From Fimimonas sp963619835 (GTDB taxonomy: Bacteria; Bacillota; Clostridia; Christensenellales; CAG-314): a DNA stretch of 46,838 nt. The DNA is taken from NCBI GenBank assembly GCA_963619835.1, contig CAVEYD010000008.1, positions 1 to 46,838 of the forward strand, in the 5' to 3' direction. A program made the position numbers and the translations under genes. The notes below the pieces were generated by a model. The model made no database searches. It was not told where the DNA came from and saw only the letters and a list, made by a program, of their open reading frames with translations. Positions 6,022 through 15,036 of this stretch are shown piece after piece. How positions within the stretch are numbered: the stretch's first letter is position 1; each line of letters starts with the position of its first letter.

Positions 6022-8397
6022 ATGCTTTGTTTAAAAAATATAAAAAAAGACTATGTTGTGCCAAACGGATCAACCGTACACGCATTGAAAGGCGTATCGG
6101 TTAGTTTTCGCGAACACGAATTTGTTTCTGTTTTAGGACAATCGGGTTGTGGAAAGACCACACTGCTTAACATCATCGGTGGTCTTGACAGATACACCGA
6201 TGGCGATTTGCTTATTAAAGGCGTAAGCACAAAAAACTTTAAAAATGCAAACTGGGATGCTTACCGCAATCACTCCATAGGCTTTGTTTTTCAAAGTTAC
6301 AACCTTGTTGCTCACATGAACATATTAGACAACGTTACTTTGTCTTTAACCCTTGCCGGCGAATCTAAAAAAGTGCGAATTGAAAAAGCAAAAAAAGCTC
6401 TTTCTCGCGTAGGTCTTGCCGATCAATTGCACAAATTGCCTAACCAACTTTCCGGCGGACAAATGCAAAGAGTTGCCATCGCCAGAGCTATCGTCAACAA
6501 TCCGGATATTATTCTTGCAGATGAACCTACCGGAGCATTGGACAGTGAAACAGGTATTCAAATAATGGATATTCTAAAGGAATTGTCCGAGGAATGTCTT
6601 GTATTGATGGTAACACACAACAGGGAATTGGCTTACAAATACTCAACCCGTATTGTCAGTTTGTCAGACGGACAAATCATTGACGACACAAACCCCTATG
6701 ACGAACAAGAAGAACCATCTTGCGCCGCCTTGACTCCTGCCAAAACCGACTCAAAAGACAAGCCTGCAAAAAAGCTTCATAGAAGCATGCCTTTTTTGAC
6801 CGCGTTTGTGTTGTCTTTAAAAAATCTGTCTTCAAAAAAAGGTCGCACTTTTCTTACAAGTTTTGCCGGAAGCATCGGCATATTTGGCGTATGTCTTGTT
6901 TTAGCAATAAGTGTCGGTATGCGCAGCTACATCGATCAGGCTCAAACAGAAGCTTTGGGCGATGCTTCGATAGAAATAGCCGAAACCGCATACGACGTTC
7001 AAAAAATCATGTCGGGCGACGTTTTTGACGATAAATTGGAAGCCTATCCGGATGATGCGACCGGAGTTATTCCGTACGACAGTGATATTACAAAATCCCT
7101 GACAACAAAAAACAATATTTCGCAAGAATATGTAAACTATGTTAAATCCATCGACAGCTCACTTTACAAGTCGATGAATATCTACTACAAAACTTCGATG
7201 AACGTGTTCTATTACAAAGATGGAGCATACTCAAAACTATCAAGTTGGGACAGTTCGTCAACGCAAGCGGTAACAAACAAATCGCTTATTGAAAAAAATT
7301 ACACCGTTTTGTACAAATCGAACGATTCGGAAACAGGCTATCCGCAAAACTACACCGAAGTTGCCGTTGTTGTCGATAAGTACAACAGACTATCTACAAA
7401 AACCTTGGAAAACTTGGGATACGACTACGACAAGACAAACCTTACTCCGATTTCGTACGATCAAATTGTCGGACGCGAATACAAACTTGTAATGAACAAC
7501 GATTATTACAAGAAAAAATCTTCCGGACTTTTTGGCACTATTGGATCTTCCAATTACGAAGCAGCTTGCCAATCGGAAAACACCATCACTCTTAAGGTTG
7601 TAAGCATTTTGCGTGCAAAAAATAGTAAAAGCACAAACTGGTTAACTTCGGGAATTGCTTACCTCTCGGATTTGACCGAAGTTTTGATGGAAAATTCGCT
7701 TTCGTCAGATATTGTAGTTGCACAAAAAGAAAACCAAACAATCAATGTGCGTTCGGGCGCTACTTTTACAGATAACGCTTCTTCAACGGCACAGCAGCAG
7801 TACACTTCCGCATTAAAATCAATCGGCGGTTTAGAAACGCCAACTTCGATCTCCATTTATCCGACCGATTTAAACGCAAAAAAAACAATCAACGAGTATT
7901 TGGACGCTTGGAATGAACAAAACCCCGACCAAAAAATTGTTTATACCGATCTAAGCGAAGTTGTTTTAGATGTAATGACAACGCTAATTGATGTTATTAC
8001 AGGGGTACTTATTGCATTTTCAGCAGTGTCGTTGGTTGTTTCGACGGTAATGATAGCCGTAACTACTTACACCTCAGTAATAGAACGCACAAAAGAAATA
8101 GGCATTTTAAGAAGTCTTGGAGCAAGCAAAAACGACGTCTCCGAAATATTCAATGCGGAAACATCGCTAATAGGTCTTTTTGCAGGAATAATAGGTGTGA
8201 TTTTTGCAGTAATCATCGGAATAGTGGTCAACATTATTCTCGATGCACTGTTCTCTGTGAAAAATATTATTATTTTCAGTCCGCAACTCATTTTGGAAAT
8301 GTTGCTGCTGTCTGTTGCCTTGACTCTTATAGCAGGGCTTATTCCTTCAAGAATGGCGGCAAACAAAGATCCTGTTACCTGTCTAAGAACAGAATAA
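6022..8397 (+). CDS. MacB-like ABC transporter, ATPase-permease fusion
   Basis: 791 residues. The N-terminal ATPase has Walker A GQSGCGKTT (39-47), signature LSGGQ (143-147), Walker B ILADEP with Asp167 and Glu168, and His199 of the H-loop. A polar linker (about 225-260) leads to an FtsX/MacB-type permease. A first membrane helix near 275-300 is followed by a large extracytoplasmic domain to about 650, then three helices ending with PSRMAANKDPV. The loop ERTKEIGILRSLGAS is the family hallmark. Such proteins use mechanotransmission to export peptides or drugs or to act on lipoproteins. No MacA-type partner is present, as is common in Gram-positives. The site GGAGAA lies 5 bases before the ATG. 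Substrate unknown. Confidence 0.88.
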   Translation: MLCLKNIKKDYVVPNGSTVHALKGVSVSFREHEFVSVLGQSGCGKTTLLNIIGGLDRYTDGDLLIKGVSTKNFKNANWDAYRNHSIGFVFQSYNLVAHMNILDNVTLSLTLAGESKKVRIEKAKKALSRVGLADQLHKLPNQLSGGQMQRVAIARAIVNNPDIILADEPTGALDSETGIQIMDILKELSEECLVLMVTHNRELAYKYSTRIVSLSDGQIIDDTNPYDEQEEPSCAALTPAKTDSKDKPAKKLHRSMPFLTAFVLSLKNLSSKKGRTFLTSFAGSIGIFGVCLVLAISVGMRSYIDQAQTEALGDASIEIAETAYDVQKIMSGDVFDDKLEAYPDDATGVIPYDSDITKSLTTKNNISQEYVNYVKSIDSSLYKSMNIYYKTSMNVFYYKDGAYSKLSSWDSSSTQAVTNKSLIEKNYTVLYKSNDSETGYPQNYTEVAVVVDKYNRLSTKTLENLGYDYDKTNLTPISYDQIVGREYKLVMNNDYYKKKSSGLFGTIGSSNYEAACQSENTITLKVVSILRAKNSKSTNWLTSGIAYLSDLTEVLMENSLSSDIVVAQKENQTINVRSGATFTDNASSTAQQQYTSALKSIGGLETPTSISIYPTDLNAKKTINEYLDAWNEQNPDQKIVYTDLSEVVLDVMTTLIDVITGVLIAFSAVSLVVSTVMIAVTTYTSVIERTKEIGILRSLGASKNDVSEIFNAETSLIGLFAGIIGVIFAVIIGIVVNIILDALFSVKNIIIFSPQLILEMLLLSVALTLIAGLIPSRMAANKDPVTCLRTE

Positions 8398-8432
8398 AAG
8401 TACCTATGTCAAAAATAGTTGCCACAAAACAG

Positions 8433-8461
8433 TTGCAAAAAAAAATTACATAATATATAAT
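8433..8461 (+). promoter_or_regulatory. rpsF operon promoter
   Basis: TTGCAA (8433-8438), 17-base spacer, perfect TATAAT (8456-8461). The transcript would start near 8468, directly before a structured leader. Confidence 0.75.
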
Positions 8462-8465
8462 GTTA

Positions 8466-8528
8466 TTGCTCAAAAATTGGAGCAACCTTGTTGCAAACTA
8501 ATTTTGCAACCAATAGACCACAAGGAGG
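8466..8528 (+). promoter_or_regulatory. structured leader covering the rpsF ribosome site
   Basis: Two adjacent hairpins. The first is TTGCTC/GAGCAA (8466-8471 with 8480-8485). In the second, GTTGCAAA (8490-8497) pairs with TTTGCAAC (8503-8510), and the base CCTT (8486-8489) can pair with AAGG (8522-8525), the start of the Shine-Dalgarno AAGGAGG. The strand between the stem and the ribosome site (8511-8521) stays unpaired. bS6-bS18 leaders that bind the S6:S18 complex are known, so feedback control is plausible, but the known motif was not confirmed here. Confidence 0.5.
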
Positions 8529-8537
8529 TAGTACATC

Positions 8538-8819
8538 ATGAACAATTACGAATTGCTGTACATTATCGCTAACGACATTTCCGACGAAGCTAAAGAAGCT
8601 ATCATCGCAAAAATCAATGCAGTTGTTACCGATAACGGCGGAACAGTTGACGGCGTAGACAAATGGGGAACAAAAAAACTTGCTTATCCCATTAACTACA
8701 AAACCGAAGGCTACTATGTTCTCGTAAACTTCACGTCGGAAGCTTCTCTTCCCGGCGAAGTAGAACGTGTTATGCGTATCACAGATGGCATCATGCGTTT
8801 CTTGATTGTTAAGAAATAA
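8538..8819 (+). CDS. rpsF: 30S ribosomal protein bS6
   Basis: 93 residues with the bS6 opening MNNYELLYII, the GKKLAYPI-like segment KKLAYPINYKTEGYYV, and VMRITDGIMRFLIVK at the end. It binds the 30S platform with bS18. AAGGAGG lies 9 bases before the ATG. It is first in the conserved rpsF-ssb-rpsR operon, with gaps of about 20 bp. Confidence 0.97.
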   Translation: MNNYELLYIIANDISDEAKEAIIAKINAVVTDNGGTVDGVDKWGTKKLAYPINYKTEGYYVLVNFTSEASLPGEVERVMRITDGIMRFLIVKK

Positions 8820-8839
8820 CAATATCTAAGGAGTAAACT

Positions 8840-9259
8840 ATGAACAAAGTATTTTTAATCGGTAGACTTACGCAAGATCCGCAAGCATCCACTTTGGACT
8901 CCGGCCATTCTTATTGCCGTTTTTCAATTGCTGTAAACCGCAATTTTTCGTCTCGTGACGGAGAAAGCAGAGCAGACTTCATCAACATTATTACATGGGA
9001 TGCACTTGCACAAAACTGCGTAAAATACCTTGTAAAAGGTAGTCAAGTTGCTGTAACCGGAAGCATTCAAACCGGAAGTTATGAGCGTGATGGAGTAAAA
9101 CGTCAAACATTCGACATCCGTGCCGACCAAGTTGAATTTTTATCTCGCGCAAATGCAACAGGAACAGGAAGCACTTCTGCTCCTACGGGACGCAACAATG
9201 ACCAGGGTATCGACGAACTTCGCGAAGTTTCCGCGGACGACAGCGATATGCCATTCTAA
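8840..9259 (+). CDS. ssb: single-stranded DNA-binding protein
   Basis: 139 residues. The N-terminal OB-fold opens MNKVFLIGRLTQDP and includes FINIITWDALAQNCVKYLVKGSQVAVTG. A short Gly/Ser/Thr linker follows (about 110-125), and the acidic tail ends DDSDMPF, the conserved peptide that recruits replication and repair partners. It coats single-stranded DNA during replication. The linker is short for a Bacillota SSB. It lies between rpsF and rpsR as usual. Confidence 0.97.
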   Translation: MNKVFLIGRLTQDPQASTLDSGHSYCRFSIAVNRNFSSRDGESRADFINIITWDALAQNCVKYLVKGSQVAVTGSIQTGSYERDGVKRQTFDIRADQVEFLSRANATGTGSTSAPTGRNNDQGIDELREVSADDSDMPF

Positions 9260-9279
9260 TTTGCTGAAGGAGAATAAAA

Positions 9280-9525
9280 ATGGAAAACAAAGAATTTAAA
9301 AAGCCTATGAGAAAACCTGCTCGTAGAAAGGTTTGCACTTTTTGTGTAGAAAAGTCCGAACATATTGACTACAAGGATGTCGCAAAACTTAAAAAGTTTT
9401 TGACAGAGAGCGGAAAAATTTTGCCTCGTCGTATGACAGGTGTTTGCGCAGCACACCAAAGAGAACTTGCTGTAGCAATTAAGCGTGCTCGTCAAATGGC
9501 TCTTATTCCGTACGTAGCTGACTAA
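9280..9525 (+). CDS. rpsR: 30S ribosomal protein bS18
   Basis: 81 residues, with the bS18 core RRKVCTFC near 15-22, the segment DYKDVAKLKKFLTESGKILPRR and the end AVAIKRARQMALIPY. It pairs with bS6 on the 30S platform. GAAGGAG precedes the ATG. It is the last gene of the operon, which closes with a terminator 18 bp past the stop. Confidence 0.97.
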   Translation: MENKEFKKPMRKPARRKVCTFCVEKSEHIDYKDVAKLKKFLTESGKILPRRMTGVCAAHQRELAVAIKRARQMALIPYVAD

Positions 9526-9542
9526 TTACATCTAAAATAGTC

Positions 9543-9580
9543 AAGAAGGTTGCAAAAATTGCGACCTTCTTTTTTTTTAA
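9543..9580 (+). terminator. rpsF-ssb-rpsR terminator
   Basis: AAGAAGGTTGC (9543-9553) pairs with GCGACCTTCTT (9561-9571) with one G-U, followed by eight or more T. Confidence 0.92.
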
Positions 9581-9626
9581 AATGTTTCTTCGTGATACTT
9601 TGCATTATGTTTAGCTTGTCCATTAC

Positions 9627-9659
9627 TTGACTTTAACCCTTGCATTGTATTACAATGCA
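9627..9659 (+). promoter_or_regulatory. promoter with overlapping 19-bp palindromic operator
   Basis: TTGACT (9627-9632) and TACAAT (9651-9656) are 18 bases apart. The -10 box lies inside the perfect palindrome TGCATTGTATTACAATGCA (9641-9659, nine-base arms about a central T). A dimeric repressor bound here would block transcription of the ABC exporter that follows. No regulator gene is adjacent. Confidence 0.7.
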
Positions 9660-9719
9660 CTTATTGTTTCTATCTTTTGCAATTTTTTGTTTAATACAAA
9701 TCGCTTTGGTGTAAAATTT

Positions 9720-11450
9720 ATGAAATACTTAAAACAATTTTGTAAACCACACATAAAACAAATGCTTTTGCTAATGTTCCTTTACGTAGTTCAAACTCTA
9801 TGCTCGCTTTTTATGCCCTACATAATGAGCGACATGGTTGAAAACGGCATAAGAAAAGGCGACATGCATTACATTATAATAGAAGGTGCGATAATGCTTG
9901 CCGTGGCAATTTGTGCCGTGGTTTTTTCGCTTCTTTCGGTTAGAACAAGCACTTCGTTTTCGGCAAACATAATTGCTGACACAAGAAGAACTATTTTCAA
10001 CAAAGTAAACAGCCTTTCTTTCGAACAATTTTCAAAAATCGGCACAGGTAGTCTTATCACCCGAATAACCGATGATGTCAGTTGGGTTGAAGATGTTCTT
10101 TCTCAAGCGCCTTACATGTTTGTTGCCGCGCCAATAACTTTTGTAGGCGGAATTGCATTGTCTTTTAGAGGCGACTGGCTGATTCCTTTAATTATGCTTG
10201 GCGTGTCGGTTGTGGTTCTTTCCTTTTCGATAATTGTAACGATGAAACTAGATAAATATTGGGAATTAGGCGATCAACTTTCCGATGAACAAAACAGGGC
10301 AATGAGAGAACGGCTAAGCGGTATAAGAGTTGTAAGGGCCTTTGACAAAGAAAGTTACGAGCATCAAAGAGTTGCAAAAGCCACAACCAAAATGAACAAC
10401 TGCTTTGTGCACAACAATATCATTAGCGGAATTATTAGTCCGATAGTTTCTCTTGCGCTAAACATCACCACCGTTGTTATAATTTATATCGGCGCAATTA
10501 GATTACAAAACAGCGACACGTTACTTGCCGGAGACATTATTGCAACAATACAGTACATTGCCCTAATAGTAAATGCTGTACTTATTTTGTCTTGGGGCGT
10601 TTCAATGATTCCTCCTGTAAAAGTTTCTCTTGGACGAATCAGTGAAATTTTAGATTTAGAAAACACTCACGAAGAAGCTGTTAAAAACACTGAAAAACAA
10701 AAACTGCAAGGTACTATAAGATTTGAAAACGTAAATTTCGCCTACGAAAACGCTCAAGCAAATGCATTGACAGACATTTCTCTCGATATACACAACGGCG
10801 ACATAATTGGCATTATCGGCGGAACAGGCAGCGGAAAATCGACTCTGATAAAGTTAATAATGGACTTTTACGCCGCTACCGACGGCAAGCGTTTTTTCGA
10901 TGGGGTTGACTATGACCGGTTGGCGCCTTCGCAAGTCCGCGACAATATTTCAATTGCTCTGCAAAAGGCAACTATTTTTGAAGGAACTATTGCCGAAAAC
11001 ATACGTATGGGAAACGCAAATGCAACAGACGAACAAGTACAAAAAGTTCTTGAAGTTTCCCAAATGGCCGAATTTGTAGCTTTGCAAGACGAAAAGACAA
11101 ATTACAAGCTTACACAAGCAGGCAACAATATTTCCGGCGGACAGAAACAACGCATAAATATTGCACGCGCAATAGTAAAGGACGCATCTGTTTATATTTT
11201 TGACGACAGTTTTTCTGCTTTGGACTTTTTAACAGAGAGCAATTTGCGCAAAGCTCTCAACAAATATCTTGACGGCAAAACCCAAATAGTTGTAACACAA
11301 CGTGCAGCAACGGCTATGCGTTGCGACAAAGTGTATGTCTTGGACGGAGGTCACATAGTCGGCTTTGGCACACACGAAGAATTGATTCAAACTTGCCCCA
11401 CCTACAAAGAAATTTATCAAAGTCAGTTAGGGGGTGGTAAAGTTGAGTAA
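9720..11450 (+). CDS. heterodimeric ABC exporter, subunit with degenerate ATP site
   Basis: 576 residues from the ATG at 9720. An upstream in-frame TTG at 9627 falls in the promoter and is rejected. Six membrane helices occupy about 15-310. The ATPase has Walker A GGTGSGKST, the Q-loop in IALQKATIFEG, signature NISGGQKQR and Walker B VYIFDDS, where Asp replaces the catalytic Glu. It lacks the H-loop His of active sites: the equivalent segment reads VVTQRAA. Such asymmetry marks the non-hydrolysing half of BmrCD/LmrCD/TM287-288 type drug or lipid exporters. The stop overlaps the next gene, the partner half. Confidence 0.9.
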   Translation: MKYLKQFCKPHIKQMLLLMFLYVVQTLCSLFMPYIMSDMVENGIRKGDMHYIIIEGAIMLAVAICAVVFSLLSVRTSTSFSANIIADTRRTIFNKVNSLSFEQFSKIGTGSLITRITDDVSWVEDVLSQAPYMFVAAPITFVGGIALSFRGDWLIPLIMLGVSVVVLSFSIIVTMKLDKYWELGDQLSDEQNRAMRERLSGIRVVRAFDKESYEHQRVAKATTKMNNCFVHNNIISGIISPIVSLALNITTVVIIYIGAIRLQNSDTLLAGDIIATIQYIALIVNAVLILSWGVSMIPPVKVSLGRISEILDLENTHEEAVKNTEKQKLQGTIRFENVNFAYENAQANALTDISLDIHNGDIIGIIGGTGSGKSTLIKLIMDFYAATDGKRFFDGVDYDRLAPSQVRDNISIALQKATIFEGTIAENIRMGNANATDEQVQKVLEVSQMAEFVALQDEKTNYKLTQAGNNISGGQKQRINIARAIVKDASVYIFDDSFSALDFLTESNLRKALNKYLDGKTQIVVTQRAATAMRCDKVYVLDGGHIVGFGTHEELIQTCPTYKEIYQSQLGGGKVE

Positions 11451-13218
11451 GAAAGAAAAAACAGGTTACTCTGTTCCACGCCTTATCGGCAAACTTCTAA
11501 ATGAAATTAAGCCGGTTGCATACCTTTTTGTGTTATGCGCGATAATTTGTTTGGGTTCGGTCATTTTGTCGACACAGACACCGGAAATAATAAGCGATCT
11601 TACAAACATATTGTACGATTTTGGCGAAAACGGTACACCAATCGACATGGCAAATCTTGGCAAACTTTGCTTAAAAGCCGCCATCTATTATGCCGTTGCC
11701 GCCGTGTTTTCGTGTGCGATGGTAGTAATAACGGTAACAATCACTTCGAAATATTTTACAAAGGGCTTGCGTATAAAAATTAGCAATAAATTACAATACC
11801 TTCCGGTAAGTTTTGTCGATAACACCCCTAACGGAGAATTGCTTTCTCGCATGATGAGCGATGTCTCCGCAATGAGCAACACCATTCACATAATCACCGA
11901 TTCTCTTATGGATGGCGTTGTGCGCATTGTACTTATTACAATAATGATGTACGGAATAAATCCTATTTTGGCAACGGCAGTTATCGTGCTTGTTCCTTTA
12001 TCGGTAGTTGTTTCGGCAATCATTTCGGGGAAATGCCTTTCATCTTGGAGAGAATACCGTAAAACAAACGGACAACTGTATGCCATCATCGAAGAAGATT
12101 TTGGCGGTTTTGATACGGTAAAAGCATTCAATTTGGAAAACAGACAACACGACGCCTTTTTTGAAATTACCGAACAACACCGAAAAAAATTGTTTAAGGC
12201 AAGATTTTTGTCGGGACTTGTTTCCCCGATAATTTCCTTTACAAACAACTTGGCTTATGTTGCAGTTTGCATAATAGGTGCAAGCCTTGTAATAAACAAG
12301 GTCGTTTTGGTAGGAGACGTTGTTGCAATAATTCTTTTTGCAAAGATGTTTTCCGGCCCACTTGAAAGCATTGCAAACGGCATGGGTTCGATTCAACACA
12401 CCTTTGCTTGTGCCAACAGAGTTTATCAACTTTTGGACAAAGAGGAGATGGTTGAAGTTGACGAGCTTCCGGCACCTTCCGGACAGGGGAACATTGAAAT
12501 TAAAAACGTGTATTTTTCGTACACCCCGGACAAACCGCTAATTAAAAATCTAAATTTATCGGTTAAGGCAGGTCAAAAAGTTGCTATAGTCGGACCTACC
12601 GGTGGCGGAAAAACAACAATAGTAAACCTACTTATGCGATTCTACGATGTAGACAGCGGTTCAATCGAAATTGACGGCGTGGACATCTATCGCATTCCAC
12701 GTGCAAAGCTAAGAGAAAAATTTAGCATGGTTTTGCAAGACACTTGGTTGTTTAACGGTACTGTGCGCGAAAATATCGCTTACGGAAAAGAAAATGCCAC
12801 ATTTGAAGAAGTTCAAAATGCGGCAAAATTCGCACACGTAGATGAGTTTATCCGTTCTTTGCCTCAAGGATACGACACTGTAATAAACGAAGACTCGACA
12901 AATATAAGTAGCGGACAAAAACAACTTTTAACAATTGCTCGTAGTTACCTTGCAAACCGTCCGATGTTGATTTTGGACGAAGCAACTTCAAACATAGACA
13001 CTCGCACGGAAATACACATTCAACAAGCCATGGACGAGCTTTTGAAAGGACGCACAAGCTTTGTAATAGCACACAGGCTTTCTACAATAGTAAATGCAGA
13101 TGTCATTCTTGTTGTTAACAACGGAGAAATTGTAGAACAAGGAACGCATAATGAACTTATGGCGAAAAACGGCTTTTACACAAAGATTTACAACAGTCAA
13201 TACGAATTGCTTAAATAA
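11443..13218 (+). CDS. heterodimeric ABC exporter, catalytic subunit
   Basis: 591 residues from TTG 11443, chosen because AGGGGGTGG (11429-11437) lies 5 bases upstream. GTG 11434 is in frame but sits within that site. It overlaps the preceding gene by 8 bases. After six membrane helices (about 25-310) come Walker A GPTGGGKTT, Q-loop MVLQDTWLFNG, a slightly altered signature ISSGQKQ, Walker B LILDEATS with the catalytic Glu, and IAHRLS with the H-loop His. It supplies the canonical residues its partner lacks. Substrate unknown. Confidence 0.9.
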   Translation: MSKKEKTGYSVPRLIGKLLNEIKPVAYLFVLCAIICLGSVILSTQTPEIISDLTNILYDFGENGTPIDMANLGKLCLKAAIYYAVAAVFSCAMVVITVTITSKYFTKGLRIKISNKLQYLPVSFVDNTPNGELLSRMMSDVSAMSNTIHIITDSLMDGVVRIVLITIMMYGINPILATAVIVLVPLSVVVSAIISGKCLSSWREYRKTNGQLYAIIEEDFGGFDTVKAFNLENRQHDAFFEITEQHRKKLFKARFLSGLVSPIISFTNNLAYVAVCIIGASLVINKVVLVGDVVAIILFAKMFSGPLESIANGMGSIQHTFACANRVYQLLDKEEMVEVDELPAPSGQGNIEIKNVYFSYTPDKPLIKNLNLSVKAGQKVAIVGPTGGGKTTIVNLLMRFYDVDSGSIEIDGVDIYRIPRAKLREKFSMVLQDTWLFNGTVRENIAYGKENATFEEVQNAAKFAHVDEFIRSLPQGYDTVINEDSTNISSGQKQLLTIARSYLANRPMLILDEATSNIDTRTEIHIQQAMDELLKGRTSFVIAHRLSTIVNADVILVVNNGEIVEQGTHNELMAKNGFYTKIYNSQYELLK

Positions 13219-13265
13219 AATTTTCACCTTTTTAACCTTTATTAAAATTATTTTACATAGCAAAC

Positions 13266-13300
13266 AAAAAGAACCATCGCTTTTTTGATGGCTCTTTTTT
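13266..13300. terminator. bidirectional terminator between the exporter operon and surE
   Basis: AAAAAGA-A-CCATC (13266-13278) pairs with GATGG-C-TCTTTTT (13287-13299) with one A-C mismatch. It has an A run on one side and a T run on the other, so it can stop both converging transcripts. Confidence 0.8.
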
Positions 13301-13306
13301 GTGTGT

Positions 13307-14035
13307 CTACTTGTTTTGCTTTTTCTTTATTTGTTGCCAAGCTTGTTCATTATCTCTACGAATGGTCAATGGAGTAACGGAAATATAGCCGTTTATTGTG
13401 GCATCGGTATCAAGATCAAGATTGTTGCCGTAAGTGTACACCATGTATCCCTGTTGGTCAAAATGATTTTCATCGGATTGAATAAAATCGTCAGTGTAGT
13501 AAGCTCCGCCCATTTTTGTTGTCAAAATTCCTTTTACGTCTCCGTTTGGAATGTTCACATTGTAAATATCATTGTAATCAAAAAGTTTGTTTTCTACAAC
13601 ATAGTTATAAACATTGTTTAGCCACTCTTTTGCTGTGTCAAACGTCTTATATTCTGTAGAAAGCGCTATGCCTTTTATCTTACGTAAGCCGGCCTCAAAA
13701 ATTGCCCCCACTGTACCGCTGTACAAAATGTCTTCTCCGAGATTGAACCCTTTGTTAATTCCGCTAATAACTAAATCGTAGGTTTTGTTTAATCCAAGTG
13801 TAGCATATCTAACGCAATCGACGGGAGAAGAATCAACACAATATGCAGTCACATCTTTATCATAAGGCACTTTTTTTATTTCTATCGGCGAATGGATTGT
13901 AATAGCATGGCTTTTTCCGCTTTGCTGTGTTTTGGGGGCGGCAATTGTAACTTCGGCAAAAGTCTTTGCCCAATCTGCAACAATTTTTAGTCCTTCAGAA
14001 TCTATTCCATCGTCATTTGTAAGCAATATTTTCAT
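13307..14035 (-). CDS. surE: 5'/3'-nucleotidase SurE
   Basis: 242 residues. SurE is a metal-dependent phosphatase that acts on nucleoside monophosphates, on short polyphosphate and, in some bacteria, on very short RNAs. The diagnostic opening is MKILLTNDDG with Asp8 and Asp9. Further motifs are the Ser in QQSGKSHAIT, SPVDCVRYA and SGINKGFNLGEDILYSGTVGAA-like (read here as TVGAIFEAG). It starts 1 base after the stop of the upstream nrnA-type gene, so the three genes from 15975 down to 13307 form one operon. Confidence 0.95.
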   Translation of the reverse strand: MKILLTNDDGIDSEGLKIVADWAKTFAEVTIAAPKTQQSGKSHAITIHSPIEIKKVPYDKDVTAYCVDSSPVDCVRYATLGLNKTYDLVISGINKGFNLGEDILYSGTVGAIFEAGLRKIKGIALSTEYKTFDTAKEWLNNVYNYVVENKLFDYNDIYNVNIPNGDVKGILTTKMGGAYYTDDFIQSDENHFDQQGYMVYTYGNNLDLDTDATINGYISVTPLTIRRDNEQAWQQIKKKQNK

Positions 14036-14036
14036 T

Positions 14037-15020
14037 TTACAGCCAGCCCTCGTGATTTTCTTTGTATTCCTTTATCATAGCATCGGCATCGGCAAGCAAA
14101 TTTTTGATTTCACTCTTTTTGTAAAGCGTTGCTCCACACGTACATTGATGTCCTCCACCATTATACTTTTCGGCAAGAGTATTTATTTCAACAAATCTAC
14201 TTCTCAATCTAACTCTTATAGTTCCGTCCGGCATATCAATGAAAGCAATCCAAATGATGCTACCTTTGATTGCATTCATGAAAGAAACGGCTTCGCTTGC
14301 CTGTTCCGTAGAAAGCGCAAATTTTTGTTGCATTTTGTTGTCAACATAAACATGTGCCACGCCGTTTTGCGTTATCTTCATTTTTTTGTGAATGTAAGCT
14401 TCAAACTTGTAGTAATCAAAATCTTCCAAATACAGATTTGCAAATAAATAATCTGTGTTTATTCCTAAGTCTAAAAGCTCACCGGCAAGACGCAAAGTGT
14501 CGCCCGTTGTAGATTCGTAACGAAATCTTCCGCTATCAGTTACCATACCGGTGTATAAATAAGTAGCTGCTTCTAAATCTATCTTTAATTTATCTTTGTT
14601 TTGACTGTAAAAATATGCAACCATTTCACACGCAGACGAACGTCTGTCTTCAACCCAAGAAATGTCTCCGTAGGGCTTTATGTTTATGTGATGGTCTATT
14701 TTTATCAATTCTTTTGCCAAGGAAATTTTACTGTTAGAAATTCTATCAAGCGTTGCCGTATCAAGCACAATGCCAAGTGCTCCGTCGTACCAATCGTCTG
14801 TCGGATGGACATCGTCTTCGCCCAAAAATGCAAGATAATTACTACTATCGTCCGTAAGCAATCTTATGTCTTTTTGCGGATAAGTTAATCTAAGTATACG
14901 CGCAAGTCCTTTTGACGAACCAATGGCATCTCCGTCCGGACGAATGTGTCTCGTAACAAAAATCTTGTTGTAAGACTCTATTTTTGACAAAATATCGTTA
15001 AATGTTTGTTCTGTTTGCAT
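14037..15020 (-). CDS. DHH phosphoesterase, NrnA-like (copy 1)
   Basis: 327 residues from the ATG at 15020, which has AAGGGAG 7 bases upstream. DHH domain metal ligands: His25, Asp29 and Asp31 in RHIRPDGDAIGS, Asp in LDTA, and the DHH triplet in IKIDHHIN. The DHHA1 domain has the substrate motif GGGHQCTCGAT near the C-terminus. NrnA enzymes degrade 2-5 nt RNAs to mononucleotides and hydrolyse 3'-phosphoadenosine-5'-phosphate (pAp). It lies between a paralogue (copy 2) and surE in an apparent operon. Confidence 0.9.
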   Translation of the reverse strand: MQTEQTFNDILSKIESYNKIFVTRHIRPDGDAIGSSKGLARILRLTYPQKDIRLLTDDSSNYLAFLGEDDVHPTDDWYDGALGIVLDTATLDRISNSKISLAKELIKIDHHINIKPYGDISWVEDRRSSACEMVAYFYSQNKDKLKIDLEAATYLYTGMVTDSGRFRYESTTGDTLRLAGELLDLGINTDYLFANLYLEDFDYYKFEAYIHKKMKITQNGVAHVYVDNKMQQKFALSTEQASEAVSFMNAIKGSIIWIAFIDMPDGTIRVRLRSRFVEINTLAEKYNGGGHQCTCGATLYKKSEIKNLLADADAMIKEYKENHEGWL

Positions 15021-15036
15021 AATTTTCTCCCTTAAT

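Noticed and set aside
5990..6034. Fourteen-residue ORF overlapping the MacB-like gene start
   Set aside because: It has no ribosome site, no codon run and no terminator nearby, so it is probably chance.
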